This document shows positions 52,075 to 61,745 of a DNA stretch of 64,000 bases, in pieces (positions within the stretch are counted from its first letter, which is position 1; each line of letters begins with the position of its first letter). This DNA comes from Alphaproteobacteria bacterium (lineage in GTDB: Bacteria; Pseudomonadota; Alphaproteobacteria; Reyranellales; Reyranellaceae): NCBI GenBank assembly GCA_019635875.1, contig JAHBYP010000002.1, forward strand, positions 248,001 to 312,000, given 5' to 3'. The notes beneath the pieces are model-generated. The model searched no databases and was not told where the DNA came from. It saw only the letters and a list, made by a program, of their open reading frames with translations. The position numbers and the translations under genes are program-made.

Positions 52075-52805
52075 GCCCAGCCCGTCAGCAGGCGCTGCGC
52101 CCAATCCTCGCGACCATGCCCGGCCGCCTGCCGCGCGGCGGCCTGCCAGTCGTAGTCGACCTCGACATGCAGGGCCCGCCAGCCATGCCGACGCTTCTCG
52201 ATCACGGCGTACCGCGCGTGCGGCGAGCCGACCTCGACGCAATGCGGTGACGGCTCGAGGTCGTCATAGGCCTGCAGCCCGACGCTCCCGGGGTTCACCA
52301 CCAGGCGGCCGTCCGACAGGTACAGGCTGCGCGGCACATGGGTGTGGCCACACAGGATCAGCGCCGCGCGACAATCGCCGGCGTGGCGCTCGACCGTCGC
52401 CAGATCGGCCGGCCGGGTGCGATCGCCGTCGATGCGTTCCATGAAATAGACCAGGTCGCTGGTGGGCGTGCCGTGGCAGAGGAACACCTCGTCGGACACC
52501 GGCAACGTCTGCGGCAACGAGGCGATCCAGTCGCGCTCCTTCGCCGTGAGCACGCCGCGGGTGAAGGCATCGGTCCTGCCCAGCTTCTCCGCCGGATCGT
52601 CGAGCACCTGCCGCTCGTGATTGCCGCGTATGGTCGGCAGGTTCAGCGGCATCAGCACGGCGGCCGCGCCGAGCGGGTCGAGCGGCCCCGAGAGGATGTC
52701 GCCGAGATTGACCGTGACGTCGACATCGCGCGTCGCGATGTCCTCGAGCACCGCCTCGAGCGCGAAGCGGTTGCCGTGGATGTCGGAGACCGCGGCGATC
52801 CTCAT
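52071..52805 (-). CDS. Metallophosphoesterase (calcineurin-like, YfcE group)
   Basis: A 244-residue phosphoesterase with the full metal site: VSDIHGN, NLGDILSG, IRGNHERQ, LCHGTP and CGHTHVPR. Proteins of this group cleave phosphodiesters or phosphomonoesters, and physiological substrates are often unknown. It overlaps neighbours by four bases on each side. Confidence 0.9.
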   Translation of the reverse strand: MRIAAVSDIHGNRFALEAVLEDIATRDVDVTVNLGDILSGPLDPLGAAAVLMPLNLPTIRGNHERQVLDDPAEKLGRTDAFTRGVLTAKERDWIASLPQTLPVSDEVFLCHGTPTSDLVYFMERIDGDRTRPADLATVERHAGDCRAALILCGHTHVPRSLYLSDGRLVVNPGSVGLQAYDDLEPSPHCVEVGSPHARYAVIEKRRHGWRALHVEVDYDWQAAARQAAGHGREDWAQRLLTGWA

Positions 52806-53785
52806 GCCCGCTCCACCGCGAGCTCCGCCGCGGCGAGATCCTCGAGCGCCGCGCCGACCGACTTGAAGAGCGTGATCGACTGCGTATCGCCCTTGCTGCG
52901 GCCGTCGTGATGACCGCGGGTCAGGTCGTAGAGGTCGGCCAGCACGTCGTCCTCGCCGATCTCGCCGGCGCGCAGCGGCAGGACGATGTCGCCGGCCTCC
53001 TTCATCGCGCCGGCCCTGGTGTCGACGAAGATGCGGGCGGCGCGGGCGGCGGCATCGTCGCTCTCGCGCATCTCGGGCGTATAGGCGCCGACCAGATCGA
53101 CGTGCTGGCCCGGCCTGAGCCAGGCGCCCTCGACCAGCGGCGTCTTCGACAGCGTGGCGCAGGAGATGATGTCGGCCTCGCGTGCGGCGGCGGCGCGGTC
53201 GCTGACGGCGGTGACCGCGACGGCGCGGCCCAGCGCCTGGGGCAGGCTGTCGGCCAGCTGGCGGGCGAGGGACTGCGCGTGCGCGGCGGTGCGGCCCCAG
53301 ATCGCCACGCGCTCGATCGGCCGGATTCTGCAGTGGACGCGAATGAGCTGCGGCGCCAGCGCGCCGGTGCCGATCATCAGCAGCGAACGGGAGTCGGGGC
53401 GCGAGAGATAGCGCGAGGCCAGGCCCGAGGCGCAGGCGGTGCGGCGCTTGGTCAGCATGGCGCCGTCGAGCAGGGCCAGCGGCTCACCGGTCTCGCCGGA
53501 CAGCAGGAGATACTGGCCATAGATCGCCGGCAGCGATCTCAGGCCGTTGTCCGGGAACACCGTGACGATCTTCACGCCGATATGGCGCCGCGTGGCGCCG
53601 GCCGAGTTCCACGCCGGCATCAGCAGCAGCATGGCATCGGACGAGCCCGGGCCGGTCGGCGCCTTGATCGGGTGATGGTGGCGGACGGGCATCTCGCAGC
53701 CGATGCGGAACAGCGCTTCCAGGCGATCGACCAGGGCGATGTCGTCCAGGGCGGCGTCCACGGCCGCCGCATCGAGCAAGCGCAT
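52802..53785 (-). CDS. Ornithine cyclodeaminase / mu-crystallin family protein
   Basis: A 327-residue NAD(P)-binding protein. Key segments are RRHIGVKIVTVFPDN, LDGAMLTKRRTACASGLASRYLS and the dinucleotide motif LLMIGTGALAPQLI, as in ornithine cyclodeaminase, alanine dehydrogenase and ketimine reductases. The likely substrate is an amino acid or its imine. Together with the FAD oxidase and DUF1185 genes it points to catabolism of an N-substituted amino acid. Confidence 0.9.
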   Translation of the reverse strand: MRLLDAAAVDAALDDIALVDRLEALFRIGCEMPVRHHHPIKAPTGPGSSDAMLLLMPAWNSAGATRRHIGVKIVTVFPDNGLRSLPAIYGQYLLLSGETGEPLALLDGAMLTKRRTACASGLASRYLSRPDSRSLLMIGTGALAPQLIRVHCRIRPIERVAIWGRTAAHAQSLARQLADSLPQALGRAVAVTAVSDRAAAAREADIISCATLSKTPLVEGAWLRPGQHVDLVGAYTPEMRESDDAAARAARIFVDTRAGAMKEAGDIVLPLRAGEIGEDDVLADLYDLTRGHHDGRSKGDTQSITLFKSVGAALEDLAAAELAVERA

Positions 53786-54186
53786 CAGCGCGCCCTCGTG
53801 ATCGGCACCACGGAATCGGGATCGACCAGCGCCTGCTGGCGCGCCAGCGCGCGGCTGTCGGCCGGCTTGGGCGGCTCGACGGTCTCGGCCCGCGCCGTGT
53901 AGGTCGAGAGCTCGCCCTTCAGCCTGGCGACCTCGCGCTCCAGGCGCTCGACCTCGGCGCCGCGGTGGCGCGCCCGGGTGCGGTGACGGCGGTTGGAGAA
54001 CCAGCCCATCAGCAGCCCGACCAGCACGCCGACCAGCAGCAGGAAGACGATCAGGATGAAGAGCGGCGCCACCAGCCGCTCGCGCAGCGGCCACAGGGCA
54101 AGCTCGACCGGCTCGCGGTTGCTGACCGCCACCAGCACGCCGATGGCGAGGAACAGCCCGAGAAGGATACGCGACAGCGTCTTCAT
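53785..54186 (-). CDS. LapA-domain membrane protein
   Basis: A 133-residue inner-membrane protein with two helices (about 5-22 and 41-65), the LapA (DUF1049) segment NREPVELALWPLRERLVAPLFILIV, and a coiled-coil tail (EVERLEREVARLKGEL). LapA-like proteins affect lipopolysaccharide assembly. The gene commonly lies downstream of ihfB, as here. Its stop overlaps the start of the ornithine-cyclodeaminase-like gene. Confidence 0.85.
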   Translation of the reverse strand: MKTLSRILLGLFLAIGVLVAVSNREPVELALWPLRERLVAPLFILIVFLLLVGVLVGLLMGWFSNRRHRTRARHRGAEVERLEREVARLKGELSTYTARAETVEPPKPADSRALARQQALVDPDSVVPITRAR

Positions 54187-54239
54187 CGATCCACCCTACG
54201 CGAGGCCCGCCCCTGGCGACAACGCCCAGCGTCTTCGGT

Positions 54240-54309
54240 GGGACCGCCGTCGTCTCGCCGGCGCTCTGTCGGTGAGTCAACGGCAATGCCGGCGGGACGC
54301 CGGTGGTCC
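54240..54309. repeat. Palindromic repeat family C, copy 3
   Basis: GGGACCGCCGTCGTCTCGCCGGCGCTC, spacer, GCCGGCGGGACGCCGGTGGTCC. It lies between ihfB and the lapA-like gene. Confidence 0.8.
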
Positions 54310-54316
54310 GCGAAGA

Positions 54317-54349
54317 CCTGGATCCCTTGCTTCGCGCGGGATGTCAGGT
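54317..54349. repeat. Degenerate half copy of repeat family A
   Basis: CCTGGATCCCTTGCTTCGCGCGGGATGTCAGG matches the right half of family A with several changes. No left arm is present. Confidence 0.55.
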
Positions 54350-54363
54350 GCGCGCCATCCCCT

Positions 54364-54392
54364 TGAAACGAAACGGCCCGCCGAAGCGGGCC
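54364..54392 (-). terminator. Terminator after ihfB
   Basis: On the minus strand GGCCCGC-TTCG-GCGGGCC is followed by GTTTCGTTTC. It lies about 25 bp after the ihfB stop. Confidence 0.7.
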
Positions 54393-54416
54393 ATCCTCGC
54401 GGCGGGCGCGGTCGCC

Positions 54417-54758
54417 TCAGTCCGCCGGCTTGCGCGGCGCCTGGGCGCCGGCACCAGAGGCACCAGCGCCGCCCTGAATGCTCTTGTTCAGCCGGTCGCG
54501 CAGGTCCTTGCCGGTCTTGAAATAGGGCACGCGCTTCTGCGACACGGCCACCGTCTCGCCGGTGCGTGGATTGCGGCCGGTGCGCGACTCGCGTTGTTTC
54601 ACCGAGAATGCGCCGAAGCCGCGCAACTCGACGCGGTCGCCGCGCGCCAGGGCCACGGCGATCTCGTCAAAGATCGTCGCGACAATGCGCTCGACGTCCC
54701 GCTGGTACAGATGCGGGTTGAGCGCCGCCAGCTTGGCGATCAGTTCCGACTTGGTCAT
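54417..54758 (-). CDS. ihfB: Integration host factor subunit beta
   Basis: A 113-residue HU/IHF-family DNA-bending protein. It has the usual [17 protein letters not shown] start, the FGAFSVKQR beta-arm, GRNPRTGE and [15 protein letters not shown]. The alanine/glycine-rich tail of about 20 residues is longer than in E. coli. ATG 54758 is the family start. Downstream of rpsA, as is usual. Confidence 0.95.
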   Translation of the reverse strand: MTKSELIAKLAALNPHLYQRDVERIVATIFDEIAVALARGDRVELRGFGAFSVKQRESRTGRNPRTGETVAVSQKRVPYFKTGKDLRDRLNKSIQGGAGASGAGAQAPRKPAD

Positions 54759-54886
54759 GCGACGGGATCGGTTCCGTTCGATGGACAATTCAACAGGTTG
54801 TCGCAGTATGCCGACGCAACCCCCCAGCGTCAACCCTAAGTCATTTGGAACATTGGCGTTTTTGCCGCCGGCCCGATGCGGGGACT

Positions 54887-54923
54887 GGAAACGACAACCG
54901 GCCCGTCCTGGAGGACGGGCCGG
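54887..54923 (-). terminator. Terminator after rpsA
   Basis: On the minus strand CCGGCCCGTCC-TCCA-GGACGGGCCGG is followed by TTGTCGTTTCC. An 11-bp GC stem. Confidence 0.8.
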
Positions 54924-54959
54924 CCATCGGTATCGAATGACGATGAACGTCAGTGGCGA

Positions 54960-56687
54960 CTACTTGGCGTCGTCTTCCTCCGACGGCTTGCGCGCCCGGC
55001 TCAGCGCGGCGCCCAGGATGTCGCCGAGGCTGGCGCCGGAGTCGGACGAGCCGTAATCGGCCATCGCCTGCTTCTCCTCGTCGGCCTCGCGCGCCTTGAC
55101 CGACAGCACGACGCGGCGCGCGGCGCGGTCGATGTTGGTCACCTTGGCGTCGATCTTGTCGCCCACCGCATAGCGGTCCGGGCGCTGCTCGGAGCGGTCG
55201 CGGCTGAGCTCGGTCTTGCGGATGAAGCCCGGGATGCCGTCGGCAACCGTGACGTCGAGGCCGCCTTCCTGGATGGCCGAAACCACCGCGGTGACCACCT
55301 CGCCCTTCTTGATGGCGTTGACCTTCTCGAAGGGGTCGTTGAGCAGCTGCTTGATGCCCAGCGAGATGCGCTCCTTGTCGGTGTCGACGTCGAGCACCTT
55401 GACCTTGACGACGTCGCCCTTCTTGAAGTTGCGGATCGCCTCCTCGCCCGCCTGGTCCCACGACAGGTCGCTGAGATGGACCATGCCGTCGATGTCGCCG
55501 GGCAGGCCGACGAACAGGCCGAACTCGGTGATGTTGCGCACCTCGCCCTCGAGCTCGGTGCCCGCCGGGTACTTGTCGGAGAACGTGTCCCACGGATTGT
55601 CGAGGCACTGCTTCAGACCCAGCGAAATGCGCCGCTTGGTCATGTCGACGTCCAGCACCATCACCTCGACCTCCTGGCTGGTCGAGACGATCTTGCCGGG
55701 GTGCACGTTCTTCTTGGTCCAGCTCATCTCCGAGACATGGACCAGACCCTCGACACCCGGCTCCAGCTCCACGAAGGCGCCGTAGTCGGTGATGTTGGTG
55801 ACGCGACCCTTGACCCGAGCCTGGGCCGGGTACTTGGCCGCTGCGCCGTCCCACGGATCGCTCATCAGCTGCTTCATGCCCAGCGAGATGCGCTGCGTCT
55901 CGGGGTTGAAGCGCACGACCTGCACCTTGACCTGCTGGCCGATGGTGAGCGCCTCGCTCGGGTGGTTGATGCGCTTCCAGGCGATGTCGGTGACGTGCAG
56001 CAGGCCGTCGACGCCGCCCAGATCGACGAACGCGCCGTAGTCGGTGATGTTCTTGACCACGCCGTCGAGCACCTGGCCTTCGCTCAGCTGGCCCATCAGG
56101 CGGTTGCGGTCCTCGGCGCGGCTCTCCTCGAGCACGGCACGGCGCGAGACCACGATGTTGCCGCGGCGGCGATCCATCTTGAGGATCTGGAACGGCTGCG
56201 GCGTGCCCATCAGCGGCGTCACATCGCGCACCGGGCGAACATCGACCTGGCTGCCCGGCAGGAAGGCCACGGCGCCCGAGAGGTCGACGGTGAAGCCGCC
56301 CTTGACGCGGCCGAAGATCACGCCGTTGACCCGCTGCTGGTCGTTGAAGGATTTCTCGAGGATGGTCCAGGCTTCCTCGCGCCGCGCCTTGTCGCGCGAC
56401 AGCATCGCCTCGCCGTCCTTGTTCTCCATGCGGTCGACGAAGACGTCGACGAAATCGCCGGTCTTGATCTCGGGCGCGCCGCCGCCATTGGCGAACTCGC
56501 GAAGCGCGATGCGGCCTTCCGACTTCAGGCCGACGTCGACGATGGCGAAATCGCCGACGATGTTGACGACCTGGCCGCGCACGACCTGGCCTTCGAATCC
56601 AGAAGAGTTGCCGAGTGCGTCATCGAGCATCGCCGCGAAATCGGCGGTCGCGGGATCGGCTTCCCGCAAGGCGGTACGTTTGGCCAT
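54960..56687 (-). CDS. rpsA: 30S ribosomal protein S1
   Basis: Ribosomal protein S1, 575 residues, with six S1 RNA-binding repeats (for example [40 protein letters not shown]). It binds mRNA on the 30S subunit and promotes initiation. The start at ATG 56687 ([20 protein letters not shown]) has GGAG upstream; the longer frame upstream is not S1-like. Confidence 0.97.
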   Translation of the reverse strand: MAKRTALREADPATADFAAMLDDALGNSSGFEGQVVRGQVVNIVGDFAIVDVGLKSEGRIALREFANGGGAPEIKTGDFVDVFVDRMENKDGEAMLSRDKARREEAWTILEKSFNDQQRVNGVIFGRVKGGFTVDLSGAVAFLPGSQVDVRPVRDVTPLMGTPQPFQILKMDRRRGNIVVSRRAVLEESRAEDRNRLMGQLSEGQVLDGVVKNITDYGAFVDLGGVDGLLHVTDIAWKRINHPSEALTIGQQVKVQVVRFNPETQRISLGMKQLMSDPWDGAAAKYPAQARVKGRVTNITDYGAFVELEPGVEGLVHVSEMSWTKKNVHPGKIVSTSQEVEVMVLDVDMTKRRISLGLKQCLDNPWDTFSDKYPAGTELEGEVRNITEFGLFVGLPGDIDGMVHLSDLSWDQAGEEAIRNFKKGDVVKVKVLDVDTDKERISLGIKQLLNDPFEKVNAIKKGEVVTAVVSAIQEGGLDVTVADGIPGFIRKTELSRDRSEQRPDRYAVGDKIDAKVTNIDRAARRVVLSVKAREADEEKQAMADYGSSDSGASLGDILGAALSRARKPSEEDDAK

Positions 56688-56854
56688 TTCATCTCCTTCA
56701 CAACGATCCCGGACCAGGTTGCTGTCCGTCGGCCAGCCGATTGATTCGGCGGATCCACTGCCTGTTGACGCCGCCGGCCCGCGACATGCGCTCTCTCCAC
56801 GCACATCCGGCCGCAGCCTTCGGTACCCAACTCCCGCTCGCGCTGCCGAAGGCT

Positions 56855-57502
56855 TCAGGCCCGGCGCGAACGAGTCCTTTCGGAGATGTGCCCGACGACG
56901 GCGGCGAAAACCGCATCGGCGTCGAGATCGCTCGTATCGAGCACGAACGCGTCGTGGGCCGGCTTCAGCGGCGCCGCTTGGCGTTCGCTGTCGCGGCGGT
57001 CCCGCAACGTCATCTCTTCCAGAACGGCGCGCTTTATAGGCGCCGCCCCGGCCGCTTGCAACTCACGGAATCGCCGCTCGGCGCGTGCCTCGAGGCTCGC
57101 CGTGAGGAACAGTTTCACATCGGCATCCGGGCAAATCACCGTGCCAATGTCGCGCCCGTCGAGCACCGCGCCGGCCCGGCCACCGGGTGGGTTTCGGGCA
57201 AAATTGCGCTGGAAATCCAGCAGCTTGGCCCTCACGCCGGGGATCACCGCGACCTTCGAGGCGGCCTGCCCGACGGCTTCGCTGCGCAGATCGCCGGCCA
57301 GGCGGTCGGCCTCGGTCAGCGCCGCAGCAGCGGCTACCGCCCGCGCGACGTCGGCCGGATCGCCGCCCTCGCGCAGCACCCGCCCGCCGACGGCGCGGTA
57401 GAGGGAGCCGGTGTCGAGATGGGCGAGGTCGTAGTGCGCCGCCAGGCGACGGGCCAGGGTGCCCTTGCCGGCCGCCGACGGCCCGTCGAGTGCTATGATC
57501 AT
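56855..57502 (-). CDS. cmk: Cytidylate kinase
   Basis: CMP/dCMP kinase of 215 residues. The P-loop is DGPSAAGKGTLARRL, followed by YDLAHLDTGSLYRAV and VLDGRDIGTVICPDADVKLFL, all diagnostic. ATG 57502 (MIIALDGPSA) is used, with AAAGGA about 8 bases upstream; an ATG at 57511 would add three residues. It lies upstream of rpsA as usual and divergent from a FecR-like gene. Confidence 0.95.
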   Translation of the reverse strand: MIIALDGPSAAGKGTLARRLAAHYDLAHLDTGSLYRAVGGRVLREGGDPADVARAVAAAAALTEADRLAGDLRSEAVGQAASKVAVIPGVRAKLLDFQRNFARNPPGGRAGAVLDGRDIGTVICPDADVKLFLTASLEARAERRFRELQAAGAAPIKRAVLEEMTLRDRRDSERQAAPLKPAHDAFVLDTSDLDADAVFAAVVGHISERTRSRRA

Positions 57503-57586
57503 CCGCGCCATCCTTTGGTCACGGTCTGCGCCTAAGTCAAACAAGCGTTGCGAGCGTTTGCTCACTTTATCGAATGAGGGGACACC

Positions 57587-58222
57587 ATGGCCCGCTGGAG
57601 CAGCATGGCGGCCGCGATGGGAATCGCGGCGCTTCTGGCCCTGACCGCACCATTGGCGGCGGCACAGCAGCCGGTCGTCGGCACGGTCGAGTCGTTGCAG
57701 GGCAAGGCAACGGTGGAGTCCGCCGGCGCCAGGCAGGCGCTGGGTACCGGCGCTGTGATCCGCCTGGCGGACGTCATCGAGACGGCGGCCGACGCCACGC
57801 TCGCGGTGCGCCTCAACGACGGCACGGCGCTCAACCTCGGCCCCAATGCCCGCTTCGCCGTCGACCGCTTCGCCTTCGACCCGGCTTCGAGCAAGGGCGA
57901 GTTCCTGGGACGCGCGCTGCAGGGCGGCTTCTTCTTCGTCGGCGGGCGCACCGAGTCGATGCCCAACGCCCGGGTCGAGATCCGCTCGCCGCACGCGCTG
58001 CTCGGCGTGCGCGGCACCGCCTTCTTCGCCGGGCCGATCGACGGCGAGTACGGCGTCTTCGTACGCGAGGGCCGCGTCGCCGTGGCCGCGGGCGGCGAAA
58101 CCCTGCCGCTCGCGGCGACTGAAGGCACCATGATCAAGGCGCCCGGCGACAAGCCGCAACCCAAGCGCGTCTGGGGCCAGCCCAAGATCGACCGCGCCCT
58201 GGCCAGCGTCGGCGCGCGCTAG
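57587..58222 (+). CDS. FecR-domain periplasmic protein
   Basis: A 211-residue exported protein with a signal peptide (SMAAAMGIAALLALTAPLAAAQQ). The FecR-like beta domain shows VGTVESLQGKATVE, then LGTGAVIRLADVIETAADATLAVRLNDGT with its conserved GDxIxT-like turn, and RSPHALLGVRGTAFF. FecR domains are often paired with CHASE2-cyclase proteins, and such a gene lies next to it in the opposite direction. Its partner may be that sensor, which is inference. Confidence 0.88.
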   Translation: MARWSSMAAAMGIAALLALTAPLAAAQQPVVGTVESLQGKATVESAGARQALGTGAVIRLADVIETAADATLAVRLNDGTALNLGPNARFAVDRFAFDPASSKGEFLGRALQGGFFFVGGRTESMPNARVEIRSPHALLGVRGTAFFAGPIDGEYGVFVREGRVAVAAGGETLPLAATEGTMIKAPGDKPQPKRVWGQPKIDRALASVGAR

Positions 58223-58797
58223 AAACCCCTCTGGCAATAGATACTTTCGTCTTTACAGAAATTGCGAACTATGCACAGACTGAATCCGCCTCGTCAGCAC
58301 GGCCGCGCCGTGCATATACCGGCCAAGCACACCGCCGCCGTGGCTCTGATCGAGAGGGCGCACGGCGGGCGAGCCGGGGACCGCATCGCCAGTGGCGCCG
58401 ATGCGGGGCCGATGGAGCCGGATCACGGTCCGTGAAGTCGCAGGATAGGCCGTCGCCGCCGTTCATCGTGGGCGTCGACGGTATGGGCGTTGAAGACCAT
58501 GCCCAGGCCGTCCCCCAAAAAGACGGTGCGCCGACAGCCCAACCCCGGTGCCGAGCCTCGCTCGCTGGCCACGATGAAGCTCGATCGCCATCAACTCGGC
58601 GGGCTGTGTAGCCCGCATTGCGTCGACCCCGTTTCGCCGGTCGCGCTCAGGTCAAGCGCGTAGCCCCAGCGGAGCGTCTTGACCTCCCTTCCAACCCCCG
58701 ACCTCCCGTTGGCGGGAGGTGGGGGGTTGAAAGTGAGGCACCGGGGGGGGGTTGGAAGGGGATCGGAAGCACAGGATGGCGCGCCAGGGATCGGGCT
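58223..58797. other. Intergenic region with palindromic repeat E
   Basis: A 575-bp region between convergent FecR and CHASE2-cyclase genes. It holds repeat E at about 58687-58761: outer arms CCCTTCCAACCCCC and GGGGGGTTGGAAGGGG, with inner ACCTCCCGTTGGCGGGAGGT. No convincing gene was found in the rest. Confidence 0.65.
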
Positions 58798-60969
58798 TCA
58801 GCCGCGCAGATCGATGACGGCATCGCGGGCACCGGCGTCGAGGCGCTTGAGGTGCAGGGTGACCAGCGGATCGTTCGGCTGGCTGGCGTCCAGCGCCACC
58901 AGCATGGCGCGCGCCTCGGGTTCGCCGGTCGCGAGCGCGATGTAGGCCTGGCTCCAGGCTTCGGCGAAGGAGTCGGGCGCGCCCGTCGGCATCGTCGTGA
59001 AGACATCGACCGGATCGGCGTGGCCGCGCACCATCAGGCGGGCGGCCGGTCGCAGCATCTCGCCCTCGACGCGCTCGCGCGTCGCCCCGGAAACGCAGAT
59101 CGTCGTGCCCAGCGCCTTGTTGGCCGCCTCCAGGCGCGAGGCGAGGTTCACCGCCGTGCCGTGCGCGGTATAGTCCAGCCGCCGCCGTCCGCCGACGTCG
59201 CCCACCACGGCAGTGCCGCTGCTGACACCGATGCGCGTGGCGCCGAAGATCTCGCCCTGCTGCTCCATGTCGCGCGCGAAGGCCTGCGCCACGACATCCA
59301 TCTCGCGTGCGCAGGCCAGCGCGCGGTCGGCATGGTCGGGCTGGTCGAGCGGCGCGTTGAACATCACGTGCACCGCGTCGCCGACGATCTTGTCGATCGT
59401 GCCACCATGGCGCACGCCGATCTCGCACAGCGTGTCGAGATAGCGGTCGAGCAGCGCGATCAGCCGGCGCGGACCGACGCGCTCGGTGAGCGAGGTGAAG
59501 CCGGCGATGTCGGTGAAGACGAAGGACATGTCGCGCTGCTCGCCGTCGAGACGCAACAGGCCGGGCTGACGCACCAGGCGACGCACGACGTCGGGCGAGA
59601 GATACTGGCTGAAGCGCGCGCGCAGCCTTCGCTGCTGCACCTCGACGCCGACATAGCGGCCCAGCGCCGCCAGCGAGAAGCCGACCACCGCCGCCAGCAG
59701 TGGCGCCGTCACGTCGAGCAGCAGGCGCGGACCGGTGAAGGCCCACCACGCCGCGCCGATCAGCACGGCGTCGAGCGCGATGGCGGCCAGCAGCGCGCGC
59801 ATGGCGCGCAGGCGCGCCGCCGCCCAGGTCGCCAGCAGGCCGACCGCCAGCAGAGCGGCAAGCTCCGCGCCGTCGGCCCAGAACGGCCGCTCGAGATGCC
59901 AGCCCGCGAGCATCTGCTCGATCGCCTGGGCATGGATCGACACGCCGGGCACATAGGGCGCCATCGCCGTCGCGCGCAGATCGCCCAGTCCCGCGGCGCT
60001 GGCGCCGACCAGCACGATGCGGCCCTTGACCAGCGCGGCGAGCTCGGCCCGCGTGCGGTCGTCGGGCTGCTCGCCCGCCAGCACGCGCCAGGCCGACAGC
60101 CAGCGCGCGCGATCGGCGGCAGGATCGACGCCGTGCAGCCAGATGTGGCCATCGGGCGCGGTCGGCACCACGAGCTGGCCGATGCGCAGCGCGCGCACGC
60201 CGTCGCGGCCGCCGCCGACCGGCGCGACGCGCACGCCGATGGTCGTCTCACCCAATGCGACACGCAGTGCCTCGACGGCGAAGCCCGGCACCGGCGTGTC
60301 GCCCGCGGTCTGCAGGAGCGGCACCTGGCGCACGATCGCGGTATCGGATTCGCCGATGCTGATGCTGCCCAGGCCGCGCGCGGCCGCGCGCAGCGCCGGC
60401 AGCGGCGGCAGCGCGCCGCCGAAGCGATCGACGTGCCCCGCCAGCGGCGGGCCGATCACCGCCAGCGACGCCTTGGGCTGCACCGGCGCGCCCCGTCCTG
60501 CGGTCAGCAGCATGCCGAGCACGACCGGCGCCTCGCCGATCGCGGCGGCGAACAGCGCGTCGTTGTCGGGCAGGCGGCCCATCGCCTCGACCAGGGAGGG
60601 ATCGCCGCCGCGCCGCGCCAGCTCGCCGACGATGCGCGCCGGCGACAGGCGGTCGGGCTCGGCAAAGACGATGTCGAGCGCGATGGCGGCGGCGCCGGCC
60701 TCGTGCAGGCGTGTCACCAGCGTGGCCAGCCGATCGCGCGGCCAGGGCCATTGGCCGATGCGCGCCAGCGAAGCGTCGTCGATGTCGACGACGCGCACCG
60801 GCAGGTCGGCGAGCGGGCGCGGCATCAGGCGCTGCGCGGCGTCGAACTGCGCCAGCCGCAATTCGCGCAGCGGCGCCGGGTCGACCAGCCGCGCCGCGGC
60901 CAGCGCCAGCACGGCGACGATGCCCAGCGCCAGCGGCGGCAGCCGGAGCAGCCGGGTGCGCCAATCCAC
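58798..60969 (-). CDS. CHASE2-domain adenylate/guanylate cyclase
   Basis: A 723-residue sensor cyclase. One N-terminal membrane helix is followed by a CHASE2 extracytoplasmic domain (about 30-330, with PVRVVDIDDASLARIGQWPWPRDRLA and VPGVSIHAQAIEQML). Three membrane helices (about 345-430) lead to a class III cyclase domain with FVFTDIAGFTSLTERVG and KIVGDAVHVMFNAP carrying the metal-binding Asp residues. It is located 3 bp downstream of a Crp-family gene, a plausible cAMP-binding effector. Confidence 0.9.
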   Translation of the reverse strand: MDWRTRLLRLPPLALGIVAVLALAAARLVDPAPLRELRLAQFDAAQRLMPRPLADLPVRVVDIDDASLARIGQWPWPRDRLATLVTRLHEAGAAAIALDIVFAEPDRLSPARIVGELARRGGDPSLVEAMGRLPDNDALFAAAIGEAPVVLGMLLTAGRGAPVQPKASLAVIGPPLAGHVDRFGGALPPLPALRAAARGLGSISIGESDTAIVRQVPLLQTAGDTPVPGFAVEALRVALGETTIGVRVAPVGGGRDGVRALRIGQLVVPTAPDGHIWLHGVDPAADRARWLSAWRVLAGEQPDDRTRAELAALVKGRIVLVGASAAGLGDLRATAMAPYVPGVSIHAQAIEQMLAGWHLERPFWADGAELAALLAVGLLATWAAARLRAMRALLAAIALDAVLIGAAWWAFTGPRLLLDVTAPLLAAVVGFSLAALGRYVGVEVQQRRLRARFSQYLSPDVVRRLVRQPGLLRLDGEQRDMSFVFTDIAGFTSLTERVGPRRLIALLDRYLDTLCEIGVRHGGTIDKIVGDAVHVMFNAPLDQPDHADRALACAREMDVVAQAFARDMEQQGEIFGATRIGVSSGTAVVGDVGGRRRLDYTAHGTAVNLASRLEAANKALGTTICVSGATRERVEGEMLRPAARLMVRGHADPVDVFTTMPTGAPDSFAEAWSQAYIALATGEPEARAMLVALDASQPNDPLVTLHLKRLDAGARDAVIDLRG

Positions 60970-60972
60970 GGC

Positions 60973-61683
60973 TCAGTCCTTCAGCGCCGCGGCGATGTCC
61001 TCGAGCGCGTCGCGGTCGCGCACCACGATGAAGCCGCCGTCGCGCGCCAGCACGCCGCTGGCCTGCCAGTCCATCAGGTGGCGGTTGACCTTGGAACGGC
61101 TGCCGGCGACCAGCTGGCCCAGCTCGCTCTGCGACAGCCGCAGGCGCAGCCTGGTCCCTGCCTTGGTGGCCTCGCCCACGGTGTCGGCGAGCGACAGCAG
61201 CAGGCGCGCCAGCCGGGCGCCGAGCTCGAGCAGCGCCACCGATTCGAGCTGGGTGCTGGTGCGCCGCAGCCGGCCACACAAGACCCGCATGATGGCCGCC
61301 GCCAGATCGGGGTTGCGCGCCAGCAGCGGCATGAACTCGGCATGCGAGATCGACAGGATCACGCTGTCGGCGTGCGCCACGGCGTCGGCGCTGCGCTTCT
61401 CGCCATCGAGCAGCGCCAGCTCGCCGAACTCCTGTCCGGGCTCGATGATGTTGAGGATGATCTCGCGGCCCTCGGCCGAGGACACGACGATGTGCACCTG
61501 GCCGGAGACCACGAACAGCATGCCCGAGCCGTCGTCGCCGCGCTGGAAGATGGTCTGGCCGGCGGCGTAGCGCCTCTCGCGCAAGAGCGCGGCGACGCGA
61601 TCGAGCTCGGCCGGCGCGCAGCTTCGGAACAGGTCGGTGCCGGCGACGAAGCGGCGGCGGTCGGCGGGGCTGAGCGGCGACAT
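60973..61683 (-). CDS. Crp/Fnr-family transcriptional regulator
   Basis: A 236-residue regulator. The cNMP-binding domain (about 15-130) has GQTIFQRGDDGSGMLFVVSG and EPGQEFGELALLDGEKRSADA, including the Gly-Glu-Leu-Ala-Leu segment and Arg used to bind the cyclic nucleotide. The HTH is LSQSELGQLVAGSRSKVNRHLMDWQASGVL. It is cotranscribed with the CHASE2-cyclase gene downstream, suggesting an enzyme-effector pair. Confidence 0.9.
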   Translation of the reverse strand: MSPLSPADRRRFVAGTDLFRSCAPAELDRVAALLRERRYAAGQTIFQRGDDGSGMLFVVSGQVHIVVSSAEGREIILNIIEPGQEFGELALLDGEKRSADAVAHADSVILSISHAEFMPLLARNPDLAAAIMRVLCGRLRRTSTQLESVALLELGARLARLLLSLADTVGEATKAGTRLRLRLSQSELGQLVAGSRSKVNRHLMDWQASGVLARDGGFIVVRDRDALEDIAAALKD

Positions 61684-61745
61684 GGCGGCGATGTTGGCAT
61701 CGCCGGCGGAGGCGACCAAGGGCATTCCGAGCCGGGCGCCGCCGC

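Noticed and set aside
54310-54410. Possible CRISPR-like repeats
   Set aside because: The repeats are palindromic, scattered and not regularly spaced; no array was found.
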